A DNA stretch of 54,019 nt from JAAYJM01 sp964498585 (lineage in GTDB: Bacteria > Bacteroidota > Ignavibacteria > Kapaibacteriales > UBA2268): positions 1 to 54,019 of the forward strand of contig CAZCHH010000018.1 in assembly GCA_964498585.1 (NCBI GenBank), read 5' to 3'. The translations under genes and the position numbers were made by a program. The notes below the pieces were generated by a model. That model searched no databases. It was not told where the DNA came from and worked only from the letters and a program-made list of their open reading frames with translations. Below are positions 9,561 to 17,802 of the stretch, in pieces. The number at the start of each line of letters is the position of its first letter. Position 1 is the first letter of the stretch.

Positions 9561-10203
9561 TTTCAGAACTCCTTGCCCTTCGTAGTTGTTATTTCGCAGT
9601 TTTGACTTTCTGAATCTCATTATAAAGGAAAAATGGAGATGACATAATTTTACCCTGTCATTCTGAGCGCAGCGAAGAATCCAGAGAAATTTCATTAAAC
9701 CACTATTCTCTGGATTCTTCACTTCGTTCAGAATGACCGACAAATGTAAAGATATCATTGGCAAGCGTAGCGAGAAGTCTCACAAATCGTTGTTACCACA
9801 GAGCTTGTCATTCTGGCGTATGCCAGAATCCATTTTGTGAAAGGCAAGTGAGCTTGCTCACGATACATTTGGGCAAGCCCAAATGATTCATTGAAATAAC
9901 TAAAATTGAATAGCGTTGAACAATAATAAGATGGATTCTGACATTCGTCAGCATTACAAATTAGTTATGTCATCTACAATATAATAAAGCATTTGCTTTA
10001 TCTGGGGATTCAAAATGACAACATTTTGCAATATTCGCGAAATTATTCTTTACGAGGCAAATCATCTAACTCCTTTATTTTCGTTATGGAGTCAAGAGTT
10101 TTTATATTACATAAACATCATACAATTAAGATATTTTAATAATCCAATAACCTAATAACCCAATAATCTAATAACATAATAACAAAAAAACGAAAATAGA
10201 TTT
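9561..10203. repeat. Composite dispersed-repeat region, no gene
   Basis: 643 bp of intergenic repeats. In order: a fold-back element at 9657-9737; a unit ATTGGCAAGCGTAGCGAGAA (from 9758), also seen near 18990 and 19268; the palindrome at 9810-9829; the twin palindrome GTGAGCTTGCTCAC plus CATTTGGGCAAGCCCAAATG (about 9847-9884); an inverted copy of the ATAAAGCAAATGCTTTAT unit (9967-10010); and an octamer tract of the form (CC/CT/AT)AATAAC at 10144-10185. A 72-codon frame on the minus strand (9546-9764) is produced by the repeat and is not a gene. Confidence 0.75.
9657..9737. repeat. Fold-back repeat, ~32-bp imperfect arms
   Basis: Left arm 9657-9688 begins GTCATTCTGAGCGCAGCGAA; right arm 9706-9737 is its near-complement ending CGTTCAGAATGAC, with ~17 nt between. 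A second copy lies at 33115-33193. Similar fold-backs, which translate spuriously as strings resembling ILNEVKNP...CAQND, are common in environmental genomes. Confidence 0.8.
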
Positions 10204-11400
10204 TTATTCATCTGGTGGATTTTTAGGTAAAATTATGCTAAAAGTACTTCCTTTATTAATTTCACTTTCAACCTGAATTTTACCATTATTTTTTTCAGCA
10301 AATTCTTTACAAAGAATTAAACCTAATCCTGTACCTTTTTCTTCATTAGTTCCATGTTTAGATTGATGAGTATCAATGCGAAATAGTTTCTTAACATCAT
10401 CATCGCTCATTCCGGTGCCGTTATCTTCAACAGAAATTTTTACGTAATCAATTAAATCTTCTGAATATACTTTAATTTTTCCATCTGGATAAGTGAATTT
10501 TATTGCATTAGAAATTAGATTTCTGATAATAGTAGAAAACATATCAGCATCGACATAGACTGTTTCTTTAGGTGGAACATTAATTTCAAAAGATATATTT
10601 TTTGCTTTAAAATTCATTTCTAAGAGATTATACACATTTTCGATAAGTATATAAATAAAGTATAAATTAGGTTGATGAATTATTTTGCCAGTCTGGCTCC
10701 GCGACCAATTAAGAAGATTTTCTAAAAGGTTGAACAGATTTTTAGCTGATGTATTAATATCATTTATAAAAGAAAGTGTTTCCTCTTTTGTCAGTGAATC
10801 AAACAGAGTTAAAAGAAGTTCAGAAATATTAAGAAATATAGCTAAAGGATTTTTTATATCGTGAGCAATAATAGAGAAAAATTTATCTTTAGTAGCTACT
10901 AGTTCTTTTAACTGCTTTTCAGATTCCAGCAATTTACTTTCTGCAATTTTCCTTTGCTCAACTTCTTCAAGTGCCTGGTCTCGCATCAACCTATAGCTTT
11001 TAATTCTCAAAGCAAGTTCAGTAACATCTTTAATTGAAAATATAGCTATTTTTGAATTATTATCTAAACCCGGTCCAGAGTTAATTGTAATATAGAAAAC
11101 TCTATCATTATCAGTAGAATCAATGGAGTAAAAAATATCTTTGTGGAACTGAGGAGAAAAAATTACCGGTGGTCCACCAGCAAAAATACCATCAATTCTG
11201 CTTCTATGAATAAAACGATTAAAGCTTGGATAAAAAGTAAATAAACTATTTCCTATTATATCTTCCTTATTAATTTTTGTCCAGTCTTCAAGATGTGTAT
11301 TCCAGAATAATACATTATAATCCTTGTCTATAATACAAATACCTATTGGCACGTTATCAAAAATAGAATACTTATTTAAATCTGTATTATTATCATTCAT
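10204..11400 (-). CDS. PAS-domain sensor histidine kinase
   Basis: A 398-aa soluble kinase with no signal peptide or membrane segment, so it should sense a cytoplasmic signal or be recruited by its partners. Residues about 8-125 form a PAS domain (IGICIIDKDYNVLFWN). A coiled linker follows (130-170), then the HisKA dimerisation helix with phospho-acceptor His180 (FSIIAHDIKNPL). The HATPase_c domain has N box Asn298 (RNLISNAIKF), G1 box DNGTGM (326-331) and G2 box GTGLGL (356-361). It is the third gene of a three-gene unit: the CheC-like gene stops 1 nt before this ATG (TGA-T-ATG), with AAGGA upstream as ribosome site. Phosphotransfer to the response regulator at 12021-12419 is inferred from linkage. 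Confidence 0.92.
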   Translation of the reverse strand: MNDNNTDLNKYSIFDNVPIGICIIDKDYNVLFWNTHLEDWTKINKEDIIGNSLFTFYPSFNRFIHRSRIDGIFAGGPPVIFSPQFHKDIFYSIDSTDNDRVFYITINSGPGLDNNSKIAIFSIKDVTELALRIKSYRLMRDQALEEVEQRKIAESKLLESEKQLKELVATKDKFFSIIAHDIKNPLAIFLNISELLLTLFDSLTKEETLSFINDINTSAKNLFNLLENLLNWSRSQTGKIIHQPNLYFIYILIENVYNLLEMNFKAKNISFEINVPPKETVYVDADMFSTIIRNLISNAIKFTYPDGKIKVYSEDLIDYVKISVEDNGTGMSDDDVKKLFRIDTHQSKHGTNEEKGTGLGLILCKEFAEKNNGKIQVESEINKGSTFSIILPKNPPDE

Positions 11401-11401
11401 A

Positions 11402-12019
11402 TCAGTTTCCTTGATATTGATTCTTCAGGAATTGGTCAACGAGTTCTAAAAATACAAATGAAGATTCTACTTCAAGTAAAAGAATAAAATCACCAACAAT
11501 TTCTAATTCTTCAATTACAAAGCGGGTTTGTGCAAGAAGATGTGCGGAATCGTTAAATTTAGCATAATAGGAAATCAAACTACTAAGTTCACCTTCTTGA
11601 TAACTGGGAATAGAATAATTCAATGGAAGATTTAATGTATTGCTAATTGTTCCAACTAAAGAATTAAGAACTATGTTTCCAATTTCGGAGAGAGTAGCAA
11701 CTTTTATTTCGTCCATATCGTCATCTCCACTGGTATCGTCAGTAAACAAAGCAACTAATTTAGCAGCACTGTCGGTTGGGAAAATGAGTTTTGCAGCACC
11801 AACAAGTATTCCTTTAAAATTAAGATTAACAGAAGAAAGCTCTTCTTTGTTACCATAGCTAATAATATTTATAATTTTATCAACTTTAGTGAATTCAACA
11901 TACGGAACTTGAAGTTTAATATGCTTATTTATCATTTTATTAAGGATTGCAGCTGATTTTCCCACTCCTATATTTATTATTTCTCTAATTGCATCAAGTT
12001 GGTCTTCAGTCAATTTCAT
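11402..12019 (-). CDS. CheC/CheX-type phosphatase
   Basis: I place the start at ATG 12019 because GGAGG lies 6 nt upstream and an earlier ATG at 12031 contains that same GGAGG. This gives 205 aa. Both CheC active-site motifs are present: E13-x2-N16 (REIINIGVGKSA) and E112-x2-N115 (LSEIGNIVLNSL), each on the helix that in CheC proteins dephosphorylates CheY-P, and each followed by a Pro ~25 residues on. The protein is cytosolic. Its gene is sandwiched between a receiver-only regulator and a histidine kinase, with 1-nt gaps on both sides, so its substrate is probably the phospho-receiver next door rather than a flagellar CheY; no other chemotaxis or flagellar genes are visible in this window. 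Confidence 0.88.
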   Translation of the reverse strand: MKLTEDQLDAIREIINIGVGKSAAILNKMINKHIKLQVPYVEFTKVDKIINIISYGNKEELSSVNLNFKGILVGAAKLIFPTDSAAKLVALFTDDTSGDDDMDEIKVATLSEIGNIVLNSLVGTISNTLNLPLNYSIPSYQEGELSSLISYYAKFNDSAHLLAQTRFVIEELEIVGDFILLLEVESSFVFLELVDQFLKNQYQGN

Positions 12020-12035
12020 ATTAACCTCCATATTT
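12020..12035 (-). promoter_or_regulatory. Ribosome binding site that fixes the cheC-like start
   Basis: Read on the minus strand, the last codons of the response regulator (TAT GGA GGT TAA) supply a GGAGG Shine-Dalgarno for the ATG at 12019. Only one base separates the TAA from that ATG, so the two genes are probably translationally coupled. Confidence 0.7.
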
Positions 12036-12419
12036 ATGGCTTATTGCATCTTTAATCGCTTTAATTGTTTCATCTTTTTGAGGAGGTTTATATAAAAAAC
12101 CGAATGCTCCTAGACTTTCAACTTGTTTCCTTGTTGTATCTTGAATATCTGCAGAAATTACTATTGAAGGAACCCTTATATTATTTTTTTGGATAAAATC
12201 AAGAACATCAAATCCATCAACATCAGGCATTAATAAGTCAAGCAAAAGACAATCTACTTGAGTTTCTGATAATATTTCTATTGCCTCTTTGCCACCTTTA
12301 CCAAAAATAATATGAAAACCCTCCCCGTTCAATAAATCTGCTATTATTTTCCTAGATAATGATGAATCATCTACTATCAATACAGTTGGATTTAATTCTG
12401 AACTTATGCTATTATTCAT
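12021..12419 (-). CDS. Single-domain response regulator (receiver only)
   Basis: A 132-aa receiver with no output domain. The acidic pocket is Asp17-Asp18 (VLIVDDSS), the phospho-acceptor is Asp61 (LLLDLLMPDVDG), the switch residue is Ser89 (VISAD) and the conserved lysine is Lys111 (LYKPP). All residues for phosphorylation are intact. It is the promoter-proximal gene of the unit with the CheC-like protein and the kinase, divergent from the ABC exporter at 12538. A stand-alone CheY-like receiver must signal by protein-protein contact or act as a phosphate sink; the target is not visible here. Its 3' end overlaps the ribosome site of the next gene. Confidence 0.92.
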   Translation of the reverse strand: MNNSISSELNPTVLIVDDSSLSRKIIADLLNGEGFHIIFGKGGKEAIEILSETQVDCLLLDLLMPDVDGFDVLDFIQKNNIRVPSIVISADIQDTTRKQVESLGAFGFLYKPPQKDETIKAIKDAISHKYGG

Positions 12420-12537
12420 TACAAATTAACTTTCTATATATTTAACAAAGTTACTAAACAAATATAGTAATTTAATGATTGTTTCTATGCAAATTTTTTT
12501 TAATTTACAGAAATTTTTGTATGAAAATAGGAATTTT

Positions 12538-14385
12538 ATGTCAGAAAAAAAAGAAAATGAACAAAATAATGTTATTCCGGTACTTTTTAGAATATTTGGA
12601 TTTTTAAAACCATTTAAATATTTATTTCTATTAGCTTTATTTCTAAATACAATTTTTTCATTTTTTTCTACAATATCAATTGCGGTTATTAAACCAATTT
12701 TCCAAATAATATTTAATGAAGAAATTATTGAAGAAGCAACAACTGCCGACCCATCTTTTTTCGATGGAATTAAAGATAGTTTTTATTCTTTTATTAATAC
12801 TCTTATTTACGATACAAATATTTATAATACTTTAATTAAACTTAGTATTATAATTATTATTCTTTTCCTGTTGAAAAATATATTTAAGTATATGTCATCG
12901 GTTGTTACAGTAAAATTAGAAGAAAATATTATTAAATACATTCGAGACAAAGTATTTGAAAAACTAACTTCTTTTTCGGTCGGATTTTTTAATAAACAAA
13001 AAGAAGGGAATTTGATTTCTATAATTTCAAATGATATAACCACCTTAAATGCAACTACTATTAGCTCACTTAACATAGTATTGAGAGAAAGCACTCAGGT
13101 GATTCTTTTCCTTTTTTTATTATTTTCAATATCAGTAAAATTAACTTTAATAGCATTTGCTACGAGTATAATCAGCATTATATTAGTAAAATATTCTATG
13201 CAATATCTAAGACGTTATGCAACAAGAATGCAGCTTGCTTTAGCTGATTGGACTTCTGTCCTGCACGAAGCAATTTCAGGTATTAAAGTAATTAAATCTT
13301 TTGGAATAGAACAAGCAATTAATAACAAATTCAAGGAACAAACCCAAAAATATGTCCGTTCTTCAATTAAGCATCAAAAAATAATTACAATCATTCCATC
13401 TGTCAATGAGATGTTTGCAATTATATCTTTGTCTGTTGTTTTGCTTGTCGGTGGTTCTGAAGTAATCAATAAACTTATGCCAGCAGATGAGTTAATGCTG
13501 TTTCTTTTTTCTCTTTTTGCTGTAATGTCGCCAATTACAACGGTAATCAATAATATCTCTCAGTTTCAGCGTGGAATCGTTTCAGGGGAAAGAGTATTTT
13601 CCATTTTAGACCATCCCGAAACAGTCAAACAAGGCGCTTTGGAAATTAAAAATTTTGAAAATCTTATTGAAATAAAAAATATTAGTTTTAAATATGAACA
13701 GGATTATGTGTTAAAAGATATAAGTTTTTCAATAAAAAAATGCCAGAAAGTTGCTTTCGTCGGAGCAAGTGGTAGCGGAAAATCTACTATGATTGATTTG
13801 CTTCTTAGATTTTATGACCCTGGGCAAGGCGAAATTACGATTGACGGTAAGAATATAAAAGATTTTAAAATTAATTCATATAGAAATTTATTTGGAGTAG
13901 TTCCTCAAGAATGCATTTTATTTAACGATACATTAAGGGGAAATATATTATTTGGGAAAGAAAATAATGAAGAAAAACTTTTAAAGTCAGCTGAAATTTC
14001 TAATTCATACAATTTTATTCAAAAATTACCGGAACAGTTCGAAACCACTATTGGTGATAGAGGAGTAAAACTATCAGGTGGCGAAAGACAGAGAATTTCT
14101 ATTGCTCGTGCTGTGATTAGAAATCCTCAAATTCTGGTTTTTGATGAAGCAACCTCTGCACTCGATTCAGAATCCGAAAAAATTGTGCAACAAGCTATTA
14201 ACCAATCAATGAAAGACAGAACTGCTATTATTGTTGCACATCGTTTAGCTACAATCATTGATTGCGATAAAATAATTGTTTTCGATAATGGAATAATTGT
14301 TGAGCAAGGCACTCATAAAGAATTAATTAATATGGCTGGTATATACAAAAAGCTATATGATATTCAGTTTTCTAAAGGTGATTAA
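12538..14385 (+). CDS. MsbA-like ABC exporter (fused permease-ATPase)
   Basis: I choose ATG 12538 (MSEKKENEQNN) because AGGA precedes it; an earlier in-frame ATG at 12475 adds an unlikely 21-residue leader. The 615-aa half-transporter has about six membrane helices (residues ~25-345) followed by a nucleotide-binding domain: Walker A GASGSGKST (~409), Q-loop VVPQE, signature LSGGERQR, Walker B ILVFDEATSALD and switch histidine in VAHR. Domain order and length fit the lipid flippase/exporter group (MsbA, LmrA), which works as a homodimer in the inner membrane. The cytoplasmic loop before the NBD contains the usual EAISGIKVIKSF coupling motif. The gene stands alone. Substrate (lipid A precursor, lipid or drug) cannot be told from sequence. 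Confidence 0.92.
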   Translation: MSEKKENEQNNVIPVLFRIFGFLKPFKYLFLLALFLNTIFSFFSTISIAVIKPIFQIIFNEEIIEEATTADPSFFDGIKDSFYSFINTLIYDTNIYNTLIKLSIIIIILFLLKNIFKYMSSVVTVKLEENIIKYIRDKVFEKLTSFSVGFFNKQKEGNLISIISNDITTLNATTISSLNIVLRESTQVILFLFLLFSISVKLTLIAFATSIISIILVKYSMQYLRRYATRMQLALADWTSVLHEAISGIKVIKSFGIEQAINNKFKEQTQKYVRSSIKHQKIITIIPSVNEMFAIISLSVVLLVGGSEVINKLMPADELMLFLFSLFAVMSPITTVINNISQFQRGIVSGERVFSILDHPETVKQGALEIKNFENLIEIKNISFKYEQDYVLKDISFSIKKCQKVAFVGASGSGKSTMIDLLLRFYDPGQGEITIDGKNIKDFKINSYRNLFGVVPQECILFNDTLRGNILFGKENNEEKLLKSAEISNSYNFIQKLPEQFETTIGDRGVKLSGGERQRISIARAVIRNPQILVFDEATSALDSESEKIVQQAINQSMKDRTAIIVAHRLATIIDCDKIIVFDNGIIVEQGTHKELINMAGIYKKLYDIQFSKGD

Positions 14386-14465
14386 TGGGAAAAAAGTGAA
14401 GTTTAACACGTATCATCTCTTAGCTTTGCATAGTAGAACTTTATTTGTATAATACAAATAAAAAT

Positions 14466-14498
14466 GGGCTATCTTAATTCCAACCCAAAAGATAGCCC
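14466..14498 (-). terminator. Terminator after 14530-15903
   Basis: 10-bp perfect inverted repeat GGGCTATCTT / AAGATAGCCC, followed on the minus strand by ATTTTTATTTG. It sits 32 bp past the stop of the minus-strand gene and may also stop the convergent ABC exporter transcript. Confidence 0.8.
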
Positions 14499-14529
14499 GA
14501 TTAGCAAAGGTATTGAGGAGGCATAACCT

Positions 14530-15903
14530 TTACTTTATTGATACAACCTGTAAAACTTCTACTTTTTTCCCTGTATTTAATGAGATAAAATAAATACCCT
14601 GTGATAAATTTAAATTATTTAATGAATAGGAAAAAGTACCTTGATTAAGAAATCCACTAACTAATTCAGCTACTTCATTTCCTTTGGAATCAATTACTTT
14701 AATGCTTACAAAAGATGGCTCTTCTAAATTTAACAAAACAGTGTTTTCGTTACTAAAAGGATTTGGAAAACTATGAAGTGAAGTATTGCCATTATTTTTA
14801 ACTGGTTCTATTGCGCTTGTTATTGTATAATCATAATTTATTTTTTCGTAGTTAATCCATTGTCCATCACTATACTGAAGTTTTGTGTAGCTTGAAACTA
14901 AAGCATTTTCATCATAAAGAATTATTATGTGGTACAATTCATTCCATTTTGAGTATACAGTATAATAAGTATAAATTTCATGTATTTTACCCAAAACAGT
15001 GTATGTATAATTAGTTTTATTTTGATTAGACCAGTTGAGGTTTAAAGTATCCCATTTTTGTTTTATTTCAGTTATGACTTGTCCAAAATCATTATAAGCA
15101 TAACAGTACTTATTTTTAGGGATTTCAACACCATCAGTACTATATTGATTAATAGTATAATTAATTAATCTGTCATTATCGTCATAAACCGCGGTTTCTT
15201 TAGCTGTAATAATCCAATCTCCGTTATAAACTGCTTTAGTAATTTTGGAAGTTAGCTTATGATTAGAATTGTAAGTTCTTGTTTCAGAAGAATTATCAAT
15301 CCATTGACTGCCATCCCAGACCTGCACATAACAATTAGTTAAATAATTGCTATTATCATATTCATATATATAATTAGTAGAATTATTCCAAGCATCGCCA
15401 TTCCAAACCTGAGTAGTTAACTCAGTCAACAATTCAGATTCGCAATTATAACATCTTGAGCTTTTTGAATAGTTCACCCATCCATCATTTATCCATTTTT
15501 GAGTAATTTGGCATTGCAGAGCACCATTTTCACACCATTCATAAATATACTTTTGAGTATAAATCCATTTATCATAATCCCAATCTTTTATTTCAACTGA
15601 TTCTAATTCATCATTTTCATTGTATTTGTAATCATACTTCAAATCGTTTTTCCAGTTAGGTTCGGAGAAGCTTTCCTGAAAAAATTCTAATTTCTTCATA
15701 GAAGGAGAATAATTTATTGTCCTTCTTTGGTAATCGTGCCATTGGTCTAAAACACCGTAATAAGTTATTGCGGTAGAATATTTACCAATGTCATTTATTA
15801 TTCCTGCCTCATATTCAGTATCGTTAAGTGGCTGAGCTAAGGAAGTTGCTAGCGTAATACTCAATATAGCTATTGCTATACAGAATGAATGTATTATTTT
15901 CAT
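14530..15903 (-). CDS. T9SS cargo protein with aromatic W/Y-rich repeats
   Basis: 457 aa. A signal peptide ends at SLAQ (residue ~24). Residues ~60-360 contain about ten loose repeats of ~30 residues, each with a W-(N/D)-G-(D/S/x)-W or DKW/DQW core followed by a Y.Y/TY strand (for example VWNGDAWNNSTNYIYEYD and VWDGSQWIDNSSETRTYN); they resemble the YD-repeat style of extended beta wraps. The last ~80 residues are a type A T9SS sorting domain: LHSFPNPFSNENT, then IKVIDSKGNEVAEL, and a final GIYFISLNTGKKVEVLQVV. The protein should be exported and attached to, or released from, the outer membrane. No enzyme motif is seen; role unknown. Its own terminator follows at 14466-14498. Confidence 0.85.
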   Translation of the reverse strand: MKIIHSFCIAIAILSITLATSLAQPLNDTEYEAGIINDIGKYSTAITYYGVLDQWHDYQRRTINYSPSMKKLEFFQESFSEPNWKNDLKYDYKYNENDELESVEIKDWDYDKWIYTQKYIYEWCENGALQCQITQKWINDGWVNYSKSSRCYNCESELLTELTTQVWNGDAWNNSTNYIYEYDNSNYLTNCYVQVWDGSQWIDNSSETRTYNSNHKLTSKITKAVYNGDWIITAKETAVYDDNDRLINYTINQYSTDGVEIPKNKYCYAYNDFGQVITEIKQKWDTLNLNWSNQNKTNYTYTVLGKIHEIYTYYTVYSKWNELYHIIILYDENALVSSYTKLQYSDGQWINYEKINYDYTITSAIEPVKNNGNTSLHSFPNPFSNENTVLLNLEEPSFVSIKVIDSKGNEVAELVSGFLNQGTFSYSLNNLNLSQGIYFISLNTGKKVEVLQVVSIK

Positions 15904-16082
15904 TGTTCCTCCATTGTGAATATTTTTTAATTATTTACTTACTATTATATTTACGATATTTTTTTTATTTGTTTCAAAATATTCAATGGTATTTCATTTT
16001 TTTTTATTAATTTTATTTTTTGGTTATTTAGTTAGAATTACTCTTTTACAATAATGAGTAGTTTACTAAATTAGAGGATTAT

Positions 16083-16895
16083 ATGAAATTATATATTTAT
16101 TTTATTGTTATACTTATAATGGTATTTACTTTTAGTTGTTCTAAAAAAGAAAACACAATAAGCAGCGAAAAAGTAAATCAACTAATTAATAAATACCAGT
16201 TGTTAACTGATTTACTTCTATTTTCTATATGGGATTATTGCGATTTACAGATTGATGAAATCGCAAAAGCTGGTTTCAGTGAAAAAGAGATAAGATTTGC
16301 TTTGAACAAAATATTGAGCAATTTCCCTCAAATCCACGAAGTAGTTTATGTTAATAGTAATGGTATTTTACTATATACTGAACCATCTGGCTACCGGCTT
16401 TCAGAAGGCACCGACATTAGCAAGCAGGAGCATATAAAAAGACTTTTTAAAACTAATAAAAGATTTTTCAGTAATATTTTCAAATTAGTTGAAGGATATT
16501 ATGCTAATATTATGGGAGCTCCTATAATTAAAGATGGTAAATGCATCGGTTCAATCTGTCCTATTTTTAAAACTGATGATTTAATTAAATCTATTATTAA
16601 AGACATTGAAAAAGAAGGTATTGACGAATTTTTTATAATTGAATCAACAGGAACACTTGTTTATGATACTGACTCAGTTCAAATCGGAAGGAATATACTT
16701 ACTGACACTCTTTATGCAAATTACGAACAGTTATATATGTTGACTAATATTATTATTAAAGAAAATTCTGGGGAACAAGATTATTATTTTACTGACAAAG
16801 ATAAGAACAAAAGAATTAAAAAAAGAGTATGGTGGCAAACCAGTGATTACTATGGGAATGAATGGAAATTCTGTATTTCAAAGAATTTAGAGTAA
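16083..16895 (+). CDS. Cache-domain lipoprotein
   Basis: 270 aa. The N-terminus is a lipoprotein signal with a lipobox T-F-S-C (Cys19) followed by SKKEN. After a helix (residues ~30-75) comes a Cache-type extracytoplasmic sensor fold: VVYVNSNGILLYTEP, a loop with DISKQEHIKRLFKT, GAPIIKDGKCIGSICPIFK, then FFIIESTGTLVYDTD as a second strand set. In sensor kinases and chemoreceptors Cache domains bind small ligands in the periplasm. Here there is no transmembrane anchor beyond the lipid and no output domain, so it would bind ligand and pass it to another protein, or act as a binding lipoprotein. Start: ATG after AGAGGA, with ~6 nt spacing. It is divergent from 14530-15903 and probably monocistronic. 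Confidence 0.82.
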   Translation: MKLYIYFIVILIMVFTFSCSKKENTISSEKVNQLINKYQLLTDLLLFSIWDYCDLQIDEIAKAGFSEKEIRFALNKILSNFPQIHEVVYVNSNGILLYTEPSGYRLSEGTDISKQEHIKRLFKTNKRFFSNIFKLVEGYYANIMGAPIIKDGKCIGSICPIFKTDDLIKSIIKDIEKEGIDEFFIIESTGTLVYDTDSVQIGRNILTDTLYANYEQLYMLTNIIIKENSGEQDYYFTDKDKNKRIKKRVWWQTSDYYGNEWKFCISKNLE

Positions 16896-17030
16896 ATTTA
16901 TAGCATATTTAGAACACTTAATAAAGTAAGAATATTTCTAAAAATTGTCAATCAGAAGTAAATATCTCAGTTTATAAACGACTCAGATTTATAACTAAAT
17001 GGCTGAAGGCAAAAAACTGAAAGAAAAAAA

Positions 17031-17801
17031 ATGAAGAATCAAGAGCAGAATTACATTTACGGAAGAAATCCAGTAATTGAAGCAATCCGAAATGATGCTC
17101 CAATAGAGAAAATATATATACAATTCGGTATTGACGAAAAGCTACGAAATGATATAATAATCAAAGCTAAGAAAAAGAAAATCAACTGCTCCCAAATTGA
17201 TAAACAGAAATTTCTTGCATTAGAAAGAGAAATCACCGGTAAAAATAACGTATCGCAAGGAATAATAGCAATAAAAGGAACAGTTAAGTATTTTTCGCTT
17301 GATGAATTAATAAGTAATTCCTTTGAAACAGATAAAAATCCGGTAATCGTTTTGCTTGACGAAATCAACGACCCGCACAATCTCGGTGCTATAGCCCGCA
17401 CAGCCGAATGTTCCGGTTGCACCGGAATAATTGTTACAGAACGTAATTCCGCTCCGATTACTCCCACAGCAATAAAAGCATCTGCCGGCGCTTTGGAGTA
17501 TTTGCCTGTAGCTAAGCAGTCAAGCGTGATTCAAACAATTGAGAAATTGAAAGAAAACGGTTTTTGGGTTATTGGCACCGATGTTGAAGCAGAAATAGCG
17601 TATGATGAATTGGATTACGACTCGCCGGTTTGTTTGATTATGGGAAACGAAGGAAAAGGCATTAGCAAAGCTGTTGCCAAACATTGCGATTATACAATTC
17701 AGTTACCCGTTCTGGGGAAAGTTCAATCTCTAAATGTATCTGTTACGGCAGGTATAGTTCTCTATGAAATATTAAGAAAACGAAATATATTAGGAGAATA
17801 G
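17031..17801 (+). CDS. rlmB: SpoU-family 23S rRNA 2'-O-methyltransferase (RlmB-like)
   Basis: 256 aa. The N-terminal substrate-binding domain starts YIYGRNPVIEAIRN, as in RlmB/TrmH proteins. The C-terminal SPOUT knot has motif 1 (DEINDPHNLGAIARTAE, with the catalytic Asn and Arg), motif 2 (IMGNEGKGI) and motif 3 (QLPVLGKVQSLNVSVTAG), which binds S-adenosylmethionine in the knot. The usual product methylates G2251 in the ribosomal P loop, though family members that modify other rRNA or tRNA positions look alike. The next gene, ppk2, starts 2 bp after the stop, with the Shine-Dalgarno inside the last codons, so the two are co-transcribed. The pair looks less A/T-biased than its surroundings. 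Confidence 0.9.
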   Translation: MKNQEQNYIYGRNPVIEAIRNDAPIEKIYIQFGIDEKLRNDIIIKAKKKKINCSQIDKQKFLALEREITGKNNVSQGIIAIKGTVKYFSLDELISNSFETDKNPVIVLLDEINDPHNLGAIARTAECSGCTGIIVTERNSAPITPTAIKASAGALEYLPVAKQSSVIQTIEKLKENGFWVIGTDVEAEIAYDELDYDSPVCLIMGNEGKGISKAVAKHCDYTIQLPVLGKVQSLNVSVTAGIVLYEILRKRNILGE

Positions 17802-17802
17802 T

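Noticed and set aside
9546..9764. 72-codon minus-strand frame
   Set aside because: It reads through a fold-back repeat; the peptide (ILNEVKNP...CAQND style) is the familiar product of such repeats, not a protein.
12475..12537. Upstream start for the ABC exporter
   Set aside because: No ribosome site; ATG 12538 has AGGA at the right distance and gives the normal N-terminus.
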